From contig NZ_RCUA01000033.1 in NCBI RefSeq assembly GCF_003731635.1, positions 91,983-155,982 of the forward strand: a stretch of DNA of 64,000 nucleotides, in the 5' to 3' direction. Made by a program: the position numbers and the translations under genes. The notes beneath the pieces were generated by a model that did not search any database, was not told where the DNA came from, and saw only the letters and a list, made by a program, of their open reading frames with translations. This DNA is from Marisediminitalea oceani. GTDB lineage: Bacteria; Pseudomonadota; Gammaproteobacteria; Enterobacterales; Alteromonadaceae. Every line of letters begins with the position of its first letter. Within the stretch, counting starts at the first letter, position 1. Shown here piece after piece: positions 19,429 to 28,062 of the stretch.

Positions 19429-19890
19429 TTATCGGTTCACCTGATGGCACACCGCACAGCCACCTGCGACTTTACCGGCAAAATAGTAGCGGGGCTCAGC
19501 CAGTGATGCGGCACCTCGTGCTTTGTCGACCTTAGCCACAAAGTCACGCATAAAATCCTGCATGTAAGGGTGATTGGATCCCGCATCCACGCTTTGCAGG
19601 CCAGACGCAATGTTTTCAATATTGTTCAGCGCTGCCATCACTTCTTCGCGCTGATTTTCCCGCGCGGCAGGATCGCTGCTATCTACCGGTGCCAGAGCAA
19701 TATCCAGCAGACGAATTTGCGCCGCCATTCTGGCCATATCGGTTTTGATATCCTGGGGTTCGATATAATTAAAATCAGGTGGATAAGTGACTTTTCTGAC
19801 ATCAGACAAGTTATAACTGCAGCCTGCCAGCAATGCTGTAATAACAACCGCTGCGCCAGCCATCTTCCGGTGCAAAATAGTTAACCGCAT
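19429..19890 (-). CDS. Haem-binding lipoprotein with C-terminal CxxCH
   Basis: A 153-residue protein with a lipoprotein signal peptide (lipobox LLAGCS, lipidated cysteine near residue 24), then helical segments (TDMARMAAQIRLLDIALAP; NNIENIASGL), and a single haem c attachment site CAVCH four residues from the end. A four-helix bundle with the CxxCH near the C-terminus is the plan of cytochromes c' and c556. It is probably an outer-membrane or periplasmic monohaem cytochrome. No partner enzyme is adjacent. Confidence 0.75.
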   Translation of the reverse strand: MRLTILHRKMAGAAVVITALLAGCSYNLSDVRKVTYPPDFNYIEPQDIKTDMARMAAQIRLLDIALAPVDSSDPAARENQREEVMAALNNIENIASGLQSVDAGSNHPYMQDFMRDFVAKVDKARGAASLAEPRYYFAGKVAGGCAVCHQVNR

Positions 19891-20017
19891 AACATCAACT
19901 CCTCTTTAGCCTATAGCAAAGCTAAGCCGGTAAGGGATGTTATGCAAACATCAGCGGCGATTCAGTTGACCTGCAACAATAAATGCGTTGCTTTTATCCG
20001 GTTGCCGCCGATGTTTT

Positions 20018-20045
20018 ATACCAAACTGTAATAAAGGTTTGGTAT
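20018..20045 (-). terminator. Hairpin directly after the permuted flavoprotein gene
   Basis: ATACCAAAC at 20018-20026 pairs with GTTTGGTAT at 20037-20045, a 9-base perfect stem with a 10-base loop. It sits 2 bases past the stop codon and runs into AAAA on the minus strand rather than Ts. It could be a processing or stability hairpin rather than a true terminator. Confidence 0.4.
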
Positions 20046-20047
20046 GA

Positions 20048-21235
20048 CTACCTTTTCATTTCTGCCATGATGGCAGCGAGCTGTTCTACAGCCTTTATCG
20101 ACTCCTGAGGGTCAATGTTTGCCAGCGGATTATTAAAATCGCCCTCAGCGCCGGCCTGCACCAGCAACCCATCGCGACGCGGATATACTGAAGTGTGCCG
20201 GTCGAAGTACTGAATGCCATATTTTACTTCCGGTTGCGGCATTAATTTGCAGGTTTGCCCTCGCACCGGAATGATAGAGTCATCATTCAGTAAAGCCTTT
20301 GCGCCATACCCGGTGCAGTTAACTATTACCGATTCATCAAATTGCTGAAAATCTGCCATTGAGGTCAGGGTTCGGTCTATGATTTGGCCACCGCTACGAT
20401 AAAACAAGTCGAGTAAATACTGTGAGTAGGCGCTGATGTTAAACATCAAAAGAGGAAATTGTCTGACGTGGGGCGTGGCAAAAGGATTCTGCGATGGCGA
20501 TACGTCCCGCGCTTTGGGATTTAAGTCACTGAGCAACTCCTTACGGTAATTCGGATAGGCCGGCTCGCCAGGGATATTGTGCCCGCCGTGATCATCAAAG
20601 GGTTTGTCAGCCAGACGGAACATGGTAGTCCACTCCACCGGATTGCCGGCCAGCCCCAACAGCGTTTGAAAACGCAGGTAAGACATCCTGGCCATCCATT
20701 GCCAACGTTCGGCAAAGGGCTGAGCATTGGCCAGTGTGACGATACGGGAGTCCGGCGACCAAATCCCGGTGGCATAAGAAGAACGCACGTAAGGCGGTTG
20801 TTCTTTGGCATAAATCGTTACTTTATAGCCCGCCCGCTGACACTGAATGGCAGTGGTTAGCCCAACGGCTCCACAGCCCACAACGGCTACCGGCGTTTGT
20901 TTATCGGCATTGATCAATGATTCTGCCAGCGCAGCGGTGCCCCAGGATAACGACCAGCCACTGCCGCCGTGGCCGTAATTATGAATGAGAGTTTTTTTAC
21001 CAACGGTTTCGGTTTCTATCCGTGGTCCGGTTGCCCGAAAAGGCCGGGTACAAACGTTGGTACTGATGATCCGATCCGGATAAGCATTGATTGGGGCCAT
21101 CTCCGGTAGTGATAATGGTAAGCTTGCGGGCGATAAAGGTAACTGAGAAGAAGATGGTTTAGCCGTGACATAACCACCAAGGGTTGCTGCGATACCTGAG
21201 CCTGCGGCTCCCTGAAGAAAACGACGACGATGCAT
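20048..21235 (-). CDS. Tat-exported, circularly permuted D-amino-acid-oxidase-like flavoprotein
   Basis: 395 residues. The start is ATG at 21235 with GGAG 6 bases upstream; a TTG at 21277 is less likely. The N-terminus is a Tat signal (HRRRFLQGAAGSG). Residues 55-106 then match the C-terminal end of D-amino-acid oxidases: TRPFR (substrate arginine), PRIE, and IHNYGHGGSGWSLSWG. Only afterwards, at residues 116-126, comes the dinucleotide fold VAVVGCGAVGL that starts normal oxidases, followed by YATGIWSPD, NCTGYGAKAL and VRGQTCKL. The chain ends where the arginine segment would begin in a normal oxidase. The order is therefore rotated: C-terminal part first. Probable FAD-dependent oxidase or dehydrogenase of D-amino acids or similar amines in the periplasm; the substrate is unknown. 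Confidence 0.85.
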   Translation of the reverse strand: MHRRRFLQGAAGSGIAATLGGYVTAKPSSSQLPLSPASLPLSLPEMAPINAYPDRIISTNVCTRPFRATGPRIETETVGKKTLIHNYGHGGSGWSLSWGTAALAESLINADKQTPVAVVGCGAVGLTTAIQCQRAGYKVTIYAKEQPPYVRSSYATGIWSPDSRIVTLANAQPFAERWQWMARMSYLRFQTLLGLAGNPVEWTTMFRLADKPFDDHGGHNIPGEPAYPNYRKELLSDLNPKARDVSPSQNPFATPHVRQFPLLMFNISAYSQYLLDLFYRSGGQIIDRTLTSMADFQQFDESVIVNCTGYGAKALLNDDSIIPVRGQTCKLMPQPEVKYGIQYFDRHTSVYPRRDGLLVQAGAEGDFNNPLANIDPQESIKAVEQLAAIMAEMKR

Positions 21236-21511
21236 GAGGGCTCCATTAACTTCCCGCCTGAAACAGGCAGGATTCAATTAAGTCCTGATGTCAAAAGTGC
21301 AAATGCTAAGGGTATGGTCTTTATGCCATTTACCCCAGATTACCCAGTCCCCAACTGGTAAACAAGGTTAATTGTCGTGGTATGCGGGGATCTGCCTTTA
21401 GCGAATCGATTTTCCGGCACCTGGGCAGTGCGCAAAGATACTTGCGAATCCTCAACCCAAACGGCTACAGCCAGTGCATGCCAGGTGCCAAAAAACCGTA
21501 CTATTTTACTT

Positions 21512-21544
21512 AAATAAGCTTATTTTAAGCCGGTAAGCTTACCG
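21512..21544. repeat. Two perfect 14-base palindromes with a shared TAAGCTTA core
   Basis: AAATAAGCTTATTT (21512-21525) and CGGTAAGCTTACCG (21531-21544) are each perfect palindromes with centres 19 bases apart. They lie about 140 bases upstream of the predicted nuclease promoter start site, in the 493-base gap between the divergent flavoprotein and nuclease genes. They look like a tandem operator for a dimeric regulator I cannot name. The rest of the gap, apart from the Pho box, holds no supported gene. Confidence 0.5.
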
Positions 21545-21629
21545 TAGATAAGTAATTTCACCCTCTTACCTGCCAGCCAGAGTGCATGGTTACTGCACTA
21601 ATAAAAGAGCTGCTCAACAATTCCACAGC

Positions 21630-21673
21630 TCCGTCAAAAACTTGTCATTTCTCTGTAGCAAAGCACTTATAGT
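21630..21673 (+). promoter_or_regulatory. PhoB-box-type promoter for the secreted nuclease
   Basis: Three repeats, CCGTCA, TTGTCA and CTGTAG, have their GTNN cores at 21633, 21644 and 21655, exactly 11 bases apart, the PhoB binding pattern. Ten bases after the last unit is a good -10 element TATAGT (21668-21673), and no -35 consensus is present, as expected where PhoB replaces it. Confidence 0.65.
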
Positions 21674-21728
21674 GTTACCTGCACTTCAGGACAGTAATCC
21701 AAAAATATCAAGCAGGAGCAACACACAG

Positions 21729-24700
21729 ATGAAAGCAAAAATCCTGTTGCCTCTAGTACTCGGCCTACCGGTATCAGCACTCGCTGATGACCTGTTTATT
21801 TCCGAGTACATAGAAGGCAGCTCAAACAATAAAGCGATAGAAATTTATAATCCCACAGACACTGCCATCGACCTGACAGGCTATCGTCTGGAAATCTATT
21901 CAAATGGCAGCACTTCTGCCGGCACCACTATCGCTTTATCAGGCATGCTCGCAAGCGGCGATGTATACGTAGTCGCTGATGATGATGCAGATACCGCCAT
22001 TCTTGCCGTTACCGACCAGACCAGCACTAGCTCATTCTATAACGGTGATGACGCGGTACTGCTGGTGAATGGCACCGCTGTGGTAGATAGTTTCGGACAA
22101 CTCGGGGTTGACCCTGGCAGTTACTGGGAATCTAACGGCGTCAGAACGCAAAACAGAACTCTGGTTCGCAAAGCTTCGGTAACTGCCGGTGATATCGTTC
22201 CTGAAGATGCTTTTGATGTATCGCTACAATGGGAACAATTCTCTGAAGACGACTTTGCCAATCTTGGCGCTCATAGCTCAGATGGCGATACTGGCGGCGG
22301 CGATGACGATGAAGATTTAACTGACGTATGTACCAACTGTCCGGACCTGGACAAAGTAGCAAACGCAGCAACCTTCGATCCGGTTAGCTACTACGCACCG
22401 GTTCAAACCGAAATCGACGCCAACTCGCCGGTCGAATTTATAAAAATGGCCCTCAACACGGTTATCAGCGCCGACCATACGGTGCTGACCTACAGCGAAG
22501 TCTGGACTGCACTGACAGAAACCGACGAAGATCCGGCAAACCCAGACAACGTAGTGCTATTCTATTCAGGTATTTCACTACCTAAAACCAGCAATCAGTC
22601 TGGCGTCAACAATAACGATTTCTGGAATCGCGAACACGTATGGCCTAACAGCCATGGCTTTAGCAGTGATTCCTACGAGGGTTATACCGATATTCATCAT
22701 CTGCGTCCTGAAGATGTAACGGTAAACGGCTCCCGGGGTAACCTGGATTTTGATTACAGCGACAGCCCGCTGGCTGAAGCCCCGGAAAACCGCATTGACG
22801 GCGATTCCTTTGAGCCTCGTGACGCAGTAAAAGGCGACGTAGCGCGCATGATGTTGTACATGGATGTGCGTTATGAAGGGTCTGGCAGCGACAGCACCCC
22901 TGATCTGGTGCTGGTTAACCGCACCACCGGCCCGGGTGAAGCCGCTTTGGGTCAACTGTGCACCCTGATAGCCTGGCATAATGCCGATCCGGTTGATGCA
23001 GCTGAAGCACAACGTGCAGATACGATTTATGAGTATCAGGGTAACCGTAACCCGTTTGTGGATCACCCTGAGTGGGTAGAGTTGCTGTATCCGGCTGATA
23101 GCTGTGATGACGAACCTACCGACCCTGAAGAGCCACCAGTGGATCCGGAAGACCCGCCAGTTGGCGGCGCCAGCCCGCTAATTCTGAGCGGTGTGATTGA
23201 CGCCGATTTAAGTGGCGGCTTACCGAAAGCCGTGGAAGTTTTCGTAACTCGTGATATCGCCGACCTTAGTGTTTGTGGTATCGGTTTCGCCAACAATGGT
23301 GGTGGTACGGATGGACAGGAATACACTTTCCCGGCTGACTCAGCCCTGGCAGGCGACCGCATCATCGTAGCATCAGAAACTTCGCAATTTGGCGCCTTTT
23401 TTGATAGCACACCAGACTACAACAGCGGCAGCGTATCCATTAACGGTGATGATGCCATTGAATTATTCTGCGACGGTGAAGTCGTCGATGTGTTCGGTGA
23501 TCCGGATGTAAACGGTGACTATGAGGCATGGGATTACACCGATAGCTGGGCATACCGCAAATCCAATACTGCGGCCAGCACATCCTTTAATGTAAATGAC
23601 TGGATCCTGCCTGGACGCTCTGCGTTAGACGGCGAGAGCACCAATGCTACGGCAACTACGCCTTACCCTTATAAAACCTTTACTGCTGTGCAGCCTGAAC
23701 TATTCATCTCTGAATATACCGAAGGTAGTGGTTTTAATAAGGCTATTGAAATCGTCAACCTTGGTTCGCAAAGCGTTGATCTGTCGGCGCACAGCTATGT
23801 GATCAGTGTGTACTCAAATGGCGGTAACAGCCCGTCATTCAGTGTTACCCTGAGCGGTAGTATCGCCCCTGGCGATGTATTTGTGGTTTCTCACCCTGAC
23901 GCTGACGCACCACTTCCTGAGGTTTCAGATCAGGAAGCATATTTGAACTTTAACGGCGACGACGCGGTGGCCTTCTTTAAAGACGGCGAAGTGATTGATG
24001 CTATTGGTCAGGTAGGTGTAGATCCGGGTTCCCAGTGGGGCACGGGTGATACCAGCACAAAAGACAACACCCTGCGTCGTCTGCTTTCAGTAACTACCGG
24101 CGACACTAACGCAGACGATACCTTTGACCCGTCTCTGGAATGGCAAGGTTTTGCCAATAACACCCTTGATCACTTCGGCATTTATGGCGATGGTGACCCG
24201 GGCGATCCAGGCGAACCCGGTGAAGAGTTTGGCGCATGTTATGACTCAGCAACCTACATCAGTGCGGTTCAGGGCAATGCCGAGACCTCACCACTGAGTG
24301 GACAAACCGTGATAGTAGAAGGTGTGGTAACCGCTGTATTTCCTGATTTAGGCGGTTTCTTTATGCAGGAAGAAGACGCCGATCACGATGCCGATCCACA
24401 AACCTCTGAAGGTTTATTTGTTGAACTGGCAGACCTCCCCTCTGGCCTGCAGGCATCAGACGTTGTCCGCGTTCAGGGTAATGTGGAAGAACAATATGGT
24501 CGTACCATTTTGTCCACGATTACCGAGTCTGCTATCTGTGGTACCGGCACTGTAACAGCAACAGTCATCAGTCTGCCTCAGGACAGCACCGACGGCTTTG
24601 AAGCAGTAGAGAACATGCTGGTTGTGAACGACACCAGCTGGGATATCTCAGACACTTACAGCTTCATTCGCTATGGCGAAATTCTGGTCTCTAATGGCCG

Positions 24701-26135
24701 TCTCTACAACCCAACCCAACTGTTTGATGCAGGCAGTCAGGATGCTGTTGATTACGCAGAATTTAACGCCCGTAACCAGTTAATCATCGACGATAACCGT
24801 GATGGTTCTGACAATGCCGCGCCATTACTGTCTATTGGTGATGTTGGTCCGTACAATCCGCTGCGTTCTGGCGACAGTGTTACCCGGGTTGAAGGGATTA
24901 TGGATTATGGCTACAGCGCTTACCGTATTCGCCCGGTCACTGACGTTACCGTGGTAAATACTAATGTGCGTAATGACGCGCCGGTCATTGCCGACGGAAA
25001 CCTGCGGGTTGCCAGCTTTAACGTTCTAAACCTGTTTAATGGCAATGGTGACGGCTCTGGCTTCCCAACCAGCCGTGGCGCCGACAGCTTCTCTGAATAC
25101 GAGCGTCAACTGGCTAAAATCGTTAATGCGATTGTCGCTATTGATGCTGACGTGCTCGGTTTAATGGAAATTGAAAACGATGGCTATGCCAGCACCAGTG
25201 CAATTGCACAACTGGTTGCTGCGATTAACGCACAAATGGGCGCTGGTACCTATGAGTACATCAGTGTGGGTAACGGTATTGGCACCGACGAAATTGCAGT
25301 AGGTATTATTTATAAACCTGCGGTATTGACGCCGGAGGGTGCGCCTGAACTGCTGACTTCAGCGAACAGTATCGTCGATACCGACGGACCGCTGTTTGAT
25401 GATTCACGTAACCGCCCTTCACTGGCGCAGGCGTTTGTTCACAGCGAAACCCGCCAGACCATAGTTGTGGATGTTAACCATCTTAAATCCAAAGGTTCAA
25501 GGTGTGGCAGTGGTGATGATGATACGTCCACCGGCCAGGGCAATTGTAACCTGACCCGTACCCGTGCTGCACAGGCGCTGGTTGTCTGGTTGAATGACAC
25601 CTTCCCGGATATGCCATTTACCGTACTGGGTGATTTGAACAGCTATGGCATGGAAGATCCGATTCAGGTACTGACCGAAGCCGGATTAACCGATACTGCA
25701 CGCACTATCCTGGGTGATACCGCTTACAGCTACACCTTCGACGGTTTAGTTGGCAGCCTTGACTACCAGTTGGTTAACGCAGCTATGGGTGAGTGGTTGG
25801 TCGATGCTACCGAGTGGCATATCAATGCTGACGAGCTGAGCATTCTGGACTACAACGAAGAATATAAAACTGCCGACTTCCTCAATGAACTGGTGTTCCG
25901 TGCATCAGATCATGATCCGGTAGTGGCCACTTACCAGTTGGATATGGCGCCACTGCCAGGTGACATGGATGGTGACTTCGACGTGGATATGCTCGATATC
26001 CGTGCCTTCCAGATGGCTATTGTACGCCGTCTGCCGCTGGGCAGTGAGTATGACTTTAACAATGATGGTCGCGTAAACATGCGTGATCTGGTTGCCATGC
26101 GAGCGCTGTGTACTCGCCGTGGTTGCCGTCCTTAA
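21729..26135 (+). CDS. Giant secreted nuclease: endonuclease I plus ExeM-type phosphodiesterase with lamin-tail and dockerin domains
   Basis: 1468 residues. The start is ATG at 21729 with AGGAG upstream; the longer frame from GTG 21582 overlaps the promoter. A signal peptide ends at ALA (about residue 17). In order: lamin-tail domain (about 18-170, LFISEYIEGSSNNKAIEI), endonuclease I domain (about 200-457, NREHVWPNSHGF), a second lamin-tail-like domain (about 480-640), a third (about 656-820), an OB-fold region (about 840-1050), and an endonuclease/exonuclease/phosphatase domain (about 1091-1400) with SFNVLNLF, LMEIEND, GDLNSYG and SDHDPV. Last comes a dockerin-like pair of calcium loops (1410-1468: DMDGDFDVD, DFNNDGRVN). 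Probably degrades extracellular DNA for phosphate and nucleosides, like Xds/ExeM. The next gene encodes a cohesin-like protein. Confidence 0.9.
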   Translation: MKAKILLPLVLGLPVSALADDLFISEYIEGSSNNKAIEIYNPTDTAIDLTGYRLEIYSNGSTSAGTTIALSGMLASGDVYVVADDDADTAILAVTDQTSTSSFYNGDDAVLLVNGTAVVDSFGQLGVDPGSYWESNGVRTQNRTLVRKASVTAGDIVPEDAFDVSLQWEQFSEDDFANLGAHSSDGDTGGGDDDEDLTDVCTNCPDLDKVANAATFDPVSYYAPVQTEIDANSPVEFIKMALNTVISADHTVLTYSEVWTALTETDEDPANPDNVVLFYSGISLPKTSNQSGVNNNDFWNREHVWPNSHGFSSDSYEGYTDIHHLRPEDVTVNGSRGNLDFDYSDSPLAEAPENRIDGDSFEPRDAVKGDVARMMLYMDVRYEGSGSDSTPDLVLVNRTTGPGEAALGQLCTLIAWHNADPVDAAEAQRADTIYEYQGNRNPFVDHPEWVELLYPADSCDDEPTDPEEPPVDPEDPPVGGASPLILSGVIDADLSGGLPKAVEVFVTRDIADLSVCGIGFANNGGGTDGQEYTFPADSALAGDRIIVASETSQFGAFFDSTPDYNSGSVSINGDDAIELFCDGEVVDVFGDPDVNGDYEAWDYTDSWAYRKSNTAASTSFNVNDWILPGRSALDGESTNATATTPYPYKTFTAVQPELFISEYTEGSGFNKAIEIVNLGSQSVDLSAHSYVISVYSNGGNSPSFSVTLSGSIAPGDVFVVSHPDADAPLPEVSDQEAYLNFNGDDAVAFFKDGEVIDAIGQVGVDPGSQWGTGDTSTKDNTLRRLLSVTTGDTNADDTFDPSLEWQGFANNTLDHFGIYGDGDPGDPGEPGEEFGACYDSATYISAVQGNAETSPLSGQTVIVEGVVTAVFPDLGGFFMQEEDADHDADPQTSEGLFVELADLPSGLQASDVVRVQGNVEEQYGRTILSTITESAICGTGTVTATVISLPQDSTDGFEAVENMLVVNDTSWDISDTYSFIRYGEILVSNGRLYNPTQLFDAGSQDAVDYAEFNARNQLIIDDNRDGSDNAAPLLSIGDVGPYNPLRSGDSVTRVEGIMDYGYSAYRIRPVTDVTVVNTNVRNDAPVIADGNLRVASFNVLNLFNGNGDGSGFPTSRGADSFSEYERQLAKIVNAIVAIDADVLGLMEIENDGYASTSAIAQLVAAINAQMGAGTYEYISVGNGIGTDEIAVGIIYKPAVLTPEGAPELLTSANSIVDTDGPLFDDSRNRPSLAQAFVHSETRQTIVVDVNHLKSKGSRCGSGDDDTSTGQGNCNLTRTRAAQALVVWLNDTFPDMPFTVLGDLNSYGMEDPIQVLTEAGLTDTARTILGDTAYSYTFDGLVGSLDYQLVNAAMGEWLVDATEWHINADELSILDYNEEYKTADFLNELVFRASDHDPVVATYQLDMAPLPGDMDGDFDVDMLDIRAFQMAIVRRLPLGSEYDFNNDGRVNMRDLVAMRALCTRRGCRP

Positions 26136-26156
26136 TTGAAAATGGAGTAACAGATA

Positions 26157-26741
26157 ATGAAGAAGTTTTTATTAACCCTGGCCAGTCTGGTTGCGTTTAG
26201 CAGCCAGGCAGCGGTCATCTCGGTAGAGCTTGCCGATAGTGAAATTGCCGTGGGTGACACCACCACCGTAAACATTACCGGTGAGTTCGACAGCCAGACT
26301 GAAGCCTTTGATGTTGCGCTGCTCAGGGTCTTTTTTGACACCAGCGCATTACTAGTCAATAGCCTGACCTTTGCCTCTGATCTGCCGTCAGACGATGTAT
26401 TCTTTGACCCATTAGTGATTATCGAAGAACTTCCCGGCGAAGTGAGTATGGGCTGGTTTAGCTCATTTGCTGGCACTTACACTAACCCTGCGCCATTTTC
26501 ACTGTTCAGTTTTGACGTAACGGCTACGACTGTAGGTGTGTTTGATTTCACTTTCGATTCAACAAATTTAGATAACCTGGATTTCTATAATTCCGAACTG
26601 CAAGAGTCTATTGCAACTGAATTAAACGCAGCCAGCTTAACCGTCACTGACGGTGTAGCAGCTGACGTTGCCGCACCGCAAACAGCACTACTGTTAGCCC
26701 TGGCGTTAGGCGGTCTTGTGGTCGCTCGTCGCCGCAGCTAA
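26157..26741 (+). CDS. Cohesin-like surface protein with PEP-CTERM-like C-terminal anchor
   Basis: 194 residues: signal peptide (1-18), a single beta-rich domain (about 20-165) that resembles cohesin-type domains (VGDTTTVNITGEFDSQ, LRVFFDTSALLVNSL, FSLFSFDVTATTVGVFDF), and a C-terminal sorting signal of APQT, a hydrophobic stretch ALLLALALGGLVVA and RRRS. The anchor resembles PEP-CTERM, though the PEP motif is replaced. It starts 21 bases after the nuclease stop with TGGAGT as RBS, so it is in the same operon. The nuclease ends in a dockerin-like module, so this protein may hold it at the cell surface. Confidence 0.7.
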   Translation: MKKFLLTLASLVAFSSQAAVISVELADSEIAVGDTTTVNITGEFDSQTEAFDVALLRVFFDTSALLVNSLTFASDLPSDDVFFDPLVIIEELPGEVSMGWFSSFAGTYTNPAPFSLFSFDVTATTVGVFDFTFDSTNLDNLDFYNSELQESIATELNAASLTVTDGVAADVAAPQTALLLALALGGLVVARRRS

Positions 26742-26762
26742 TCAGGCTTACCTCAACGTTTG

Positions 26763-26788
26763 AAAACCCCGCCCTGGCGGGGTTTTTT
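26763..26788 (+). terminator. Rho-independent terminator after the cohesin-like gene
   Basis: AAAACCCCGCC pairs with GGCGGGGTTTT and runs into six Ts. It ends the nuclease-cohesin operon. Confidence 0.9.
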
Positions 26789-26935
26789 ATTATCTGCGCT
26801 TACCATTGATTGATCACGTAATCCTCACATTCCGTACAATTAAGTTAATCCAAACAATCAGCACGCATGTTTCAATCACTCCCGGGGTTTGCTACCCTGC
26901 CTGCATGCTGCCTCAGACCATTTCAGGATCGAATA

Positions 26936-28054
26936 ATGAGCAAGGCCAGGCTTCTCCGGTTAGCACCGGTACTTTTGTTAGTGTCCGGTACGGCACAGTC
27001 AGCCGATGACTTCCCGGTCAATATCGGCGGCCACGTGCGCCTCAATTACAGTTATCAGGACTGGCAGGAAGTTGAATTACGTGACGGTTTTGGTTTTGAG
27101 TCACTCAAATTAACCGTCTCCGGTGAAACCGACCAGTTCAGCTATAAAGCAGATTACCGCTGGTATGAAAATACCGACTTTAACACTGTGCGCTATGCCG
27201 ACCTGACTTATCACTACGACGACCGCACCAGTGTGTCAGCCGGGATCACCAAAGTGCCCTTCGGTTTATTGCCCTTCGCCTCGAACAGCTTTTGGTTTTC
27301 CATCAATTACTATATTGGCTTTGAGGATGACTACGACCCTGGCGTGGTAGTGCAATACGAGAAATCTAACTGGGATATTCGCGCCGGCTACTTCTTTAAC
27401 GATGAGTACAATGATGCCGGTCGGTTTGGTCGCTACTCTTTCGATATTGCCGATAACGGTGAGTTTCGTAATCAGGAAGACGGCCAGTATAACCTGCGGG
27501 TAAGCTATACTGCCGGGTTAATCCGCGGCGCTACTACCGAGTTTGGCGGGTCCTGGCAAGCCGCTAACGTACTCAACCTGGATACTCTGAACGAGGGTGA
27601 TATGAACGCTTATGCCCTGCACCTTCGCCATACCCAGGGCCCGCTGGGCGTTGCCCTGCAATATACCGATTACGATTATGATCTGGCCGCACCACAAGAT
27701 CAGGCAACTGACCGTCTCGCTTTGTCAGCTTTTGATTTTCCTTTCCTTACTGCCTCTAAAGCGCACAGTTATACCGCGGCAGTGAGTTATGAATTACCGT
27801 TCAGAGTAACCGGCCTGTCGCCGATTAAATGCTATTCAGAATACGGGGCGGTTGAGCCCGATGTGGCAGCGGGCTTGCGCTCAACGCAATGGGTTAATGG
27901 TTGCAGTTTTGGCTGGCGCGCGTTGTATTTCTATGTGGATAGCATTCAGGGTAAAAACATGTGGTTTTCCGGCGGTTCCGGCATTGGTCTGGACCTTGGC
28001 GGTAATCAGGACTCCACCCATCGTTTAAATATCAGTTTAGGCCTTTATTTTTAG
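26936..28054 (+). CDS. OprO/OprP-like outer-membrane porin
   Basis: 372 residues. The start is ATG at 26936 behind CAGGA; the upstream frame extension lacks a signal peptide. A cleaved signal (GTAQSADD) is followed by a beta-barrel pattern of alternating strands, including FGFESLKLTVSGETDQFSYKAD, the KVPFGLLPFASNSFW loop and a final strand ending in phenylalanine (LNISLGLYF). This is the plan of phosphate/polyphosphate-type porins, but the solute is not predictable. Its stop overlaps the alternative GTG start of the solute-binding protein gene, so the two form an operon. Confidence 0.75.
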   Translation: MSKARLLRLAPVLLLVSGTAQSADDFPVNIGGHVRLNYSYQDWQEVELRDGFGFESLKLTVSGETDQFSYKADYRWYENTDFNTVRYADLTYHYDDRTSVSAGITKVPFGLLPFASNSFWFSINYYIGFEDDYDPGVVVQYEKSNWDIRAGYFFNDEYNDAGRFGRYSFDIADNGEFRNQEDGQYNLRVSYTAGLIRGATTEFGGSWQAANVLNLDTLNEGDMNAYALHLRHTQGPLGVALQYTDYDYDLAAPQDQATDRLALSAFDFPFLTASKAHSYTAAVSYELPFRVTGLSPIKCYSEYGAVEPDVAAGLRSTQWVNGCSFGWRALYFYVDSIQGKNMWFSGGSGIGLDLGGNQDSTHRLNISLGLYF

Positions 28055-28062
28055 TGACCGTT

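Noticed and set aside
21236..21277. TTG start for the flavoprotein, 14 residues longer
   Set aside because: It would place the Tat motif away from the N-terminus. ATG 21235 has GGAG at good spacing.
21582..21728. Upstream extension of the nuclease from GTG 21582
   Set aside because: It spans the Pho-box promoter and lacks a signal peptide. ATG 21729 has an AGGAG ribosome-binding site and begins the signal sequence.
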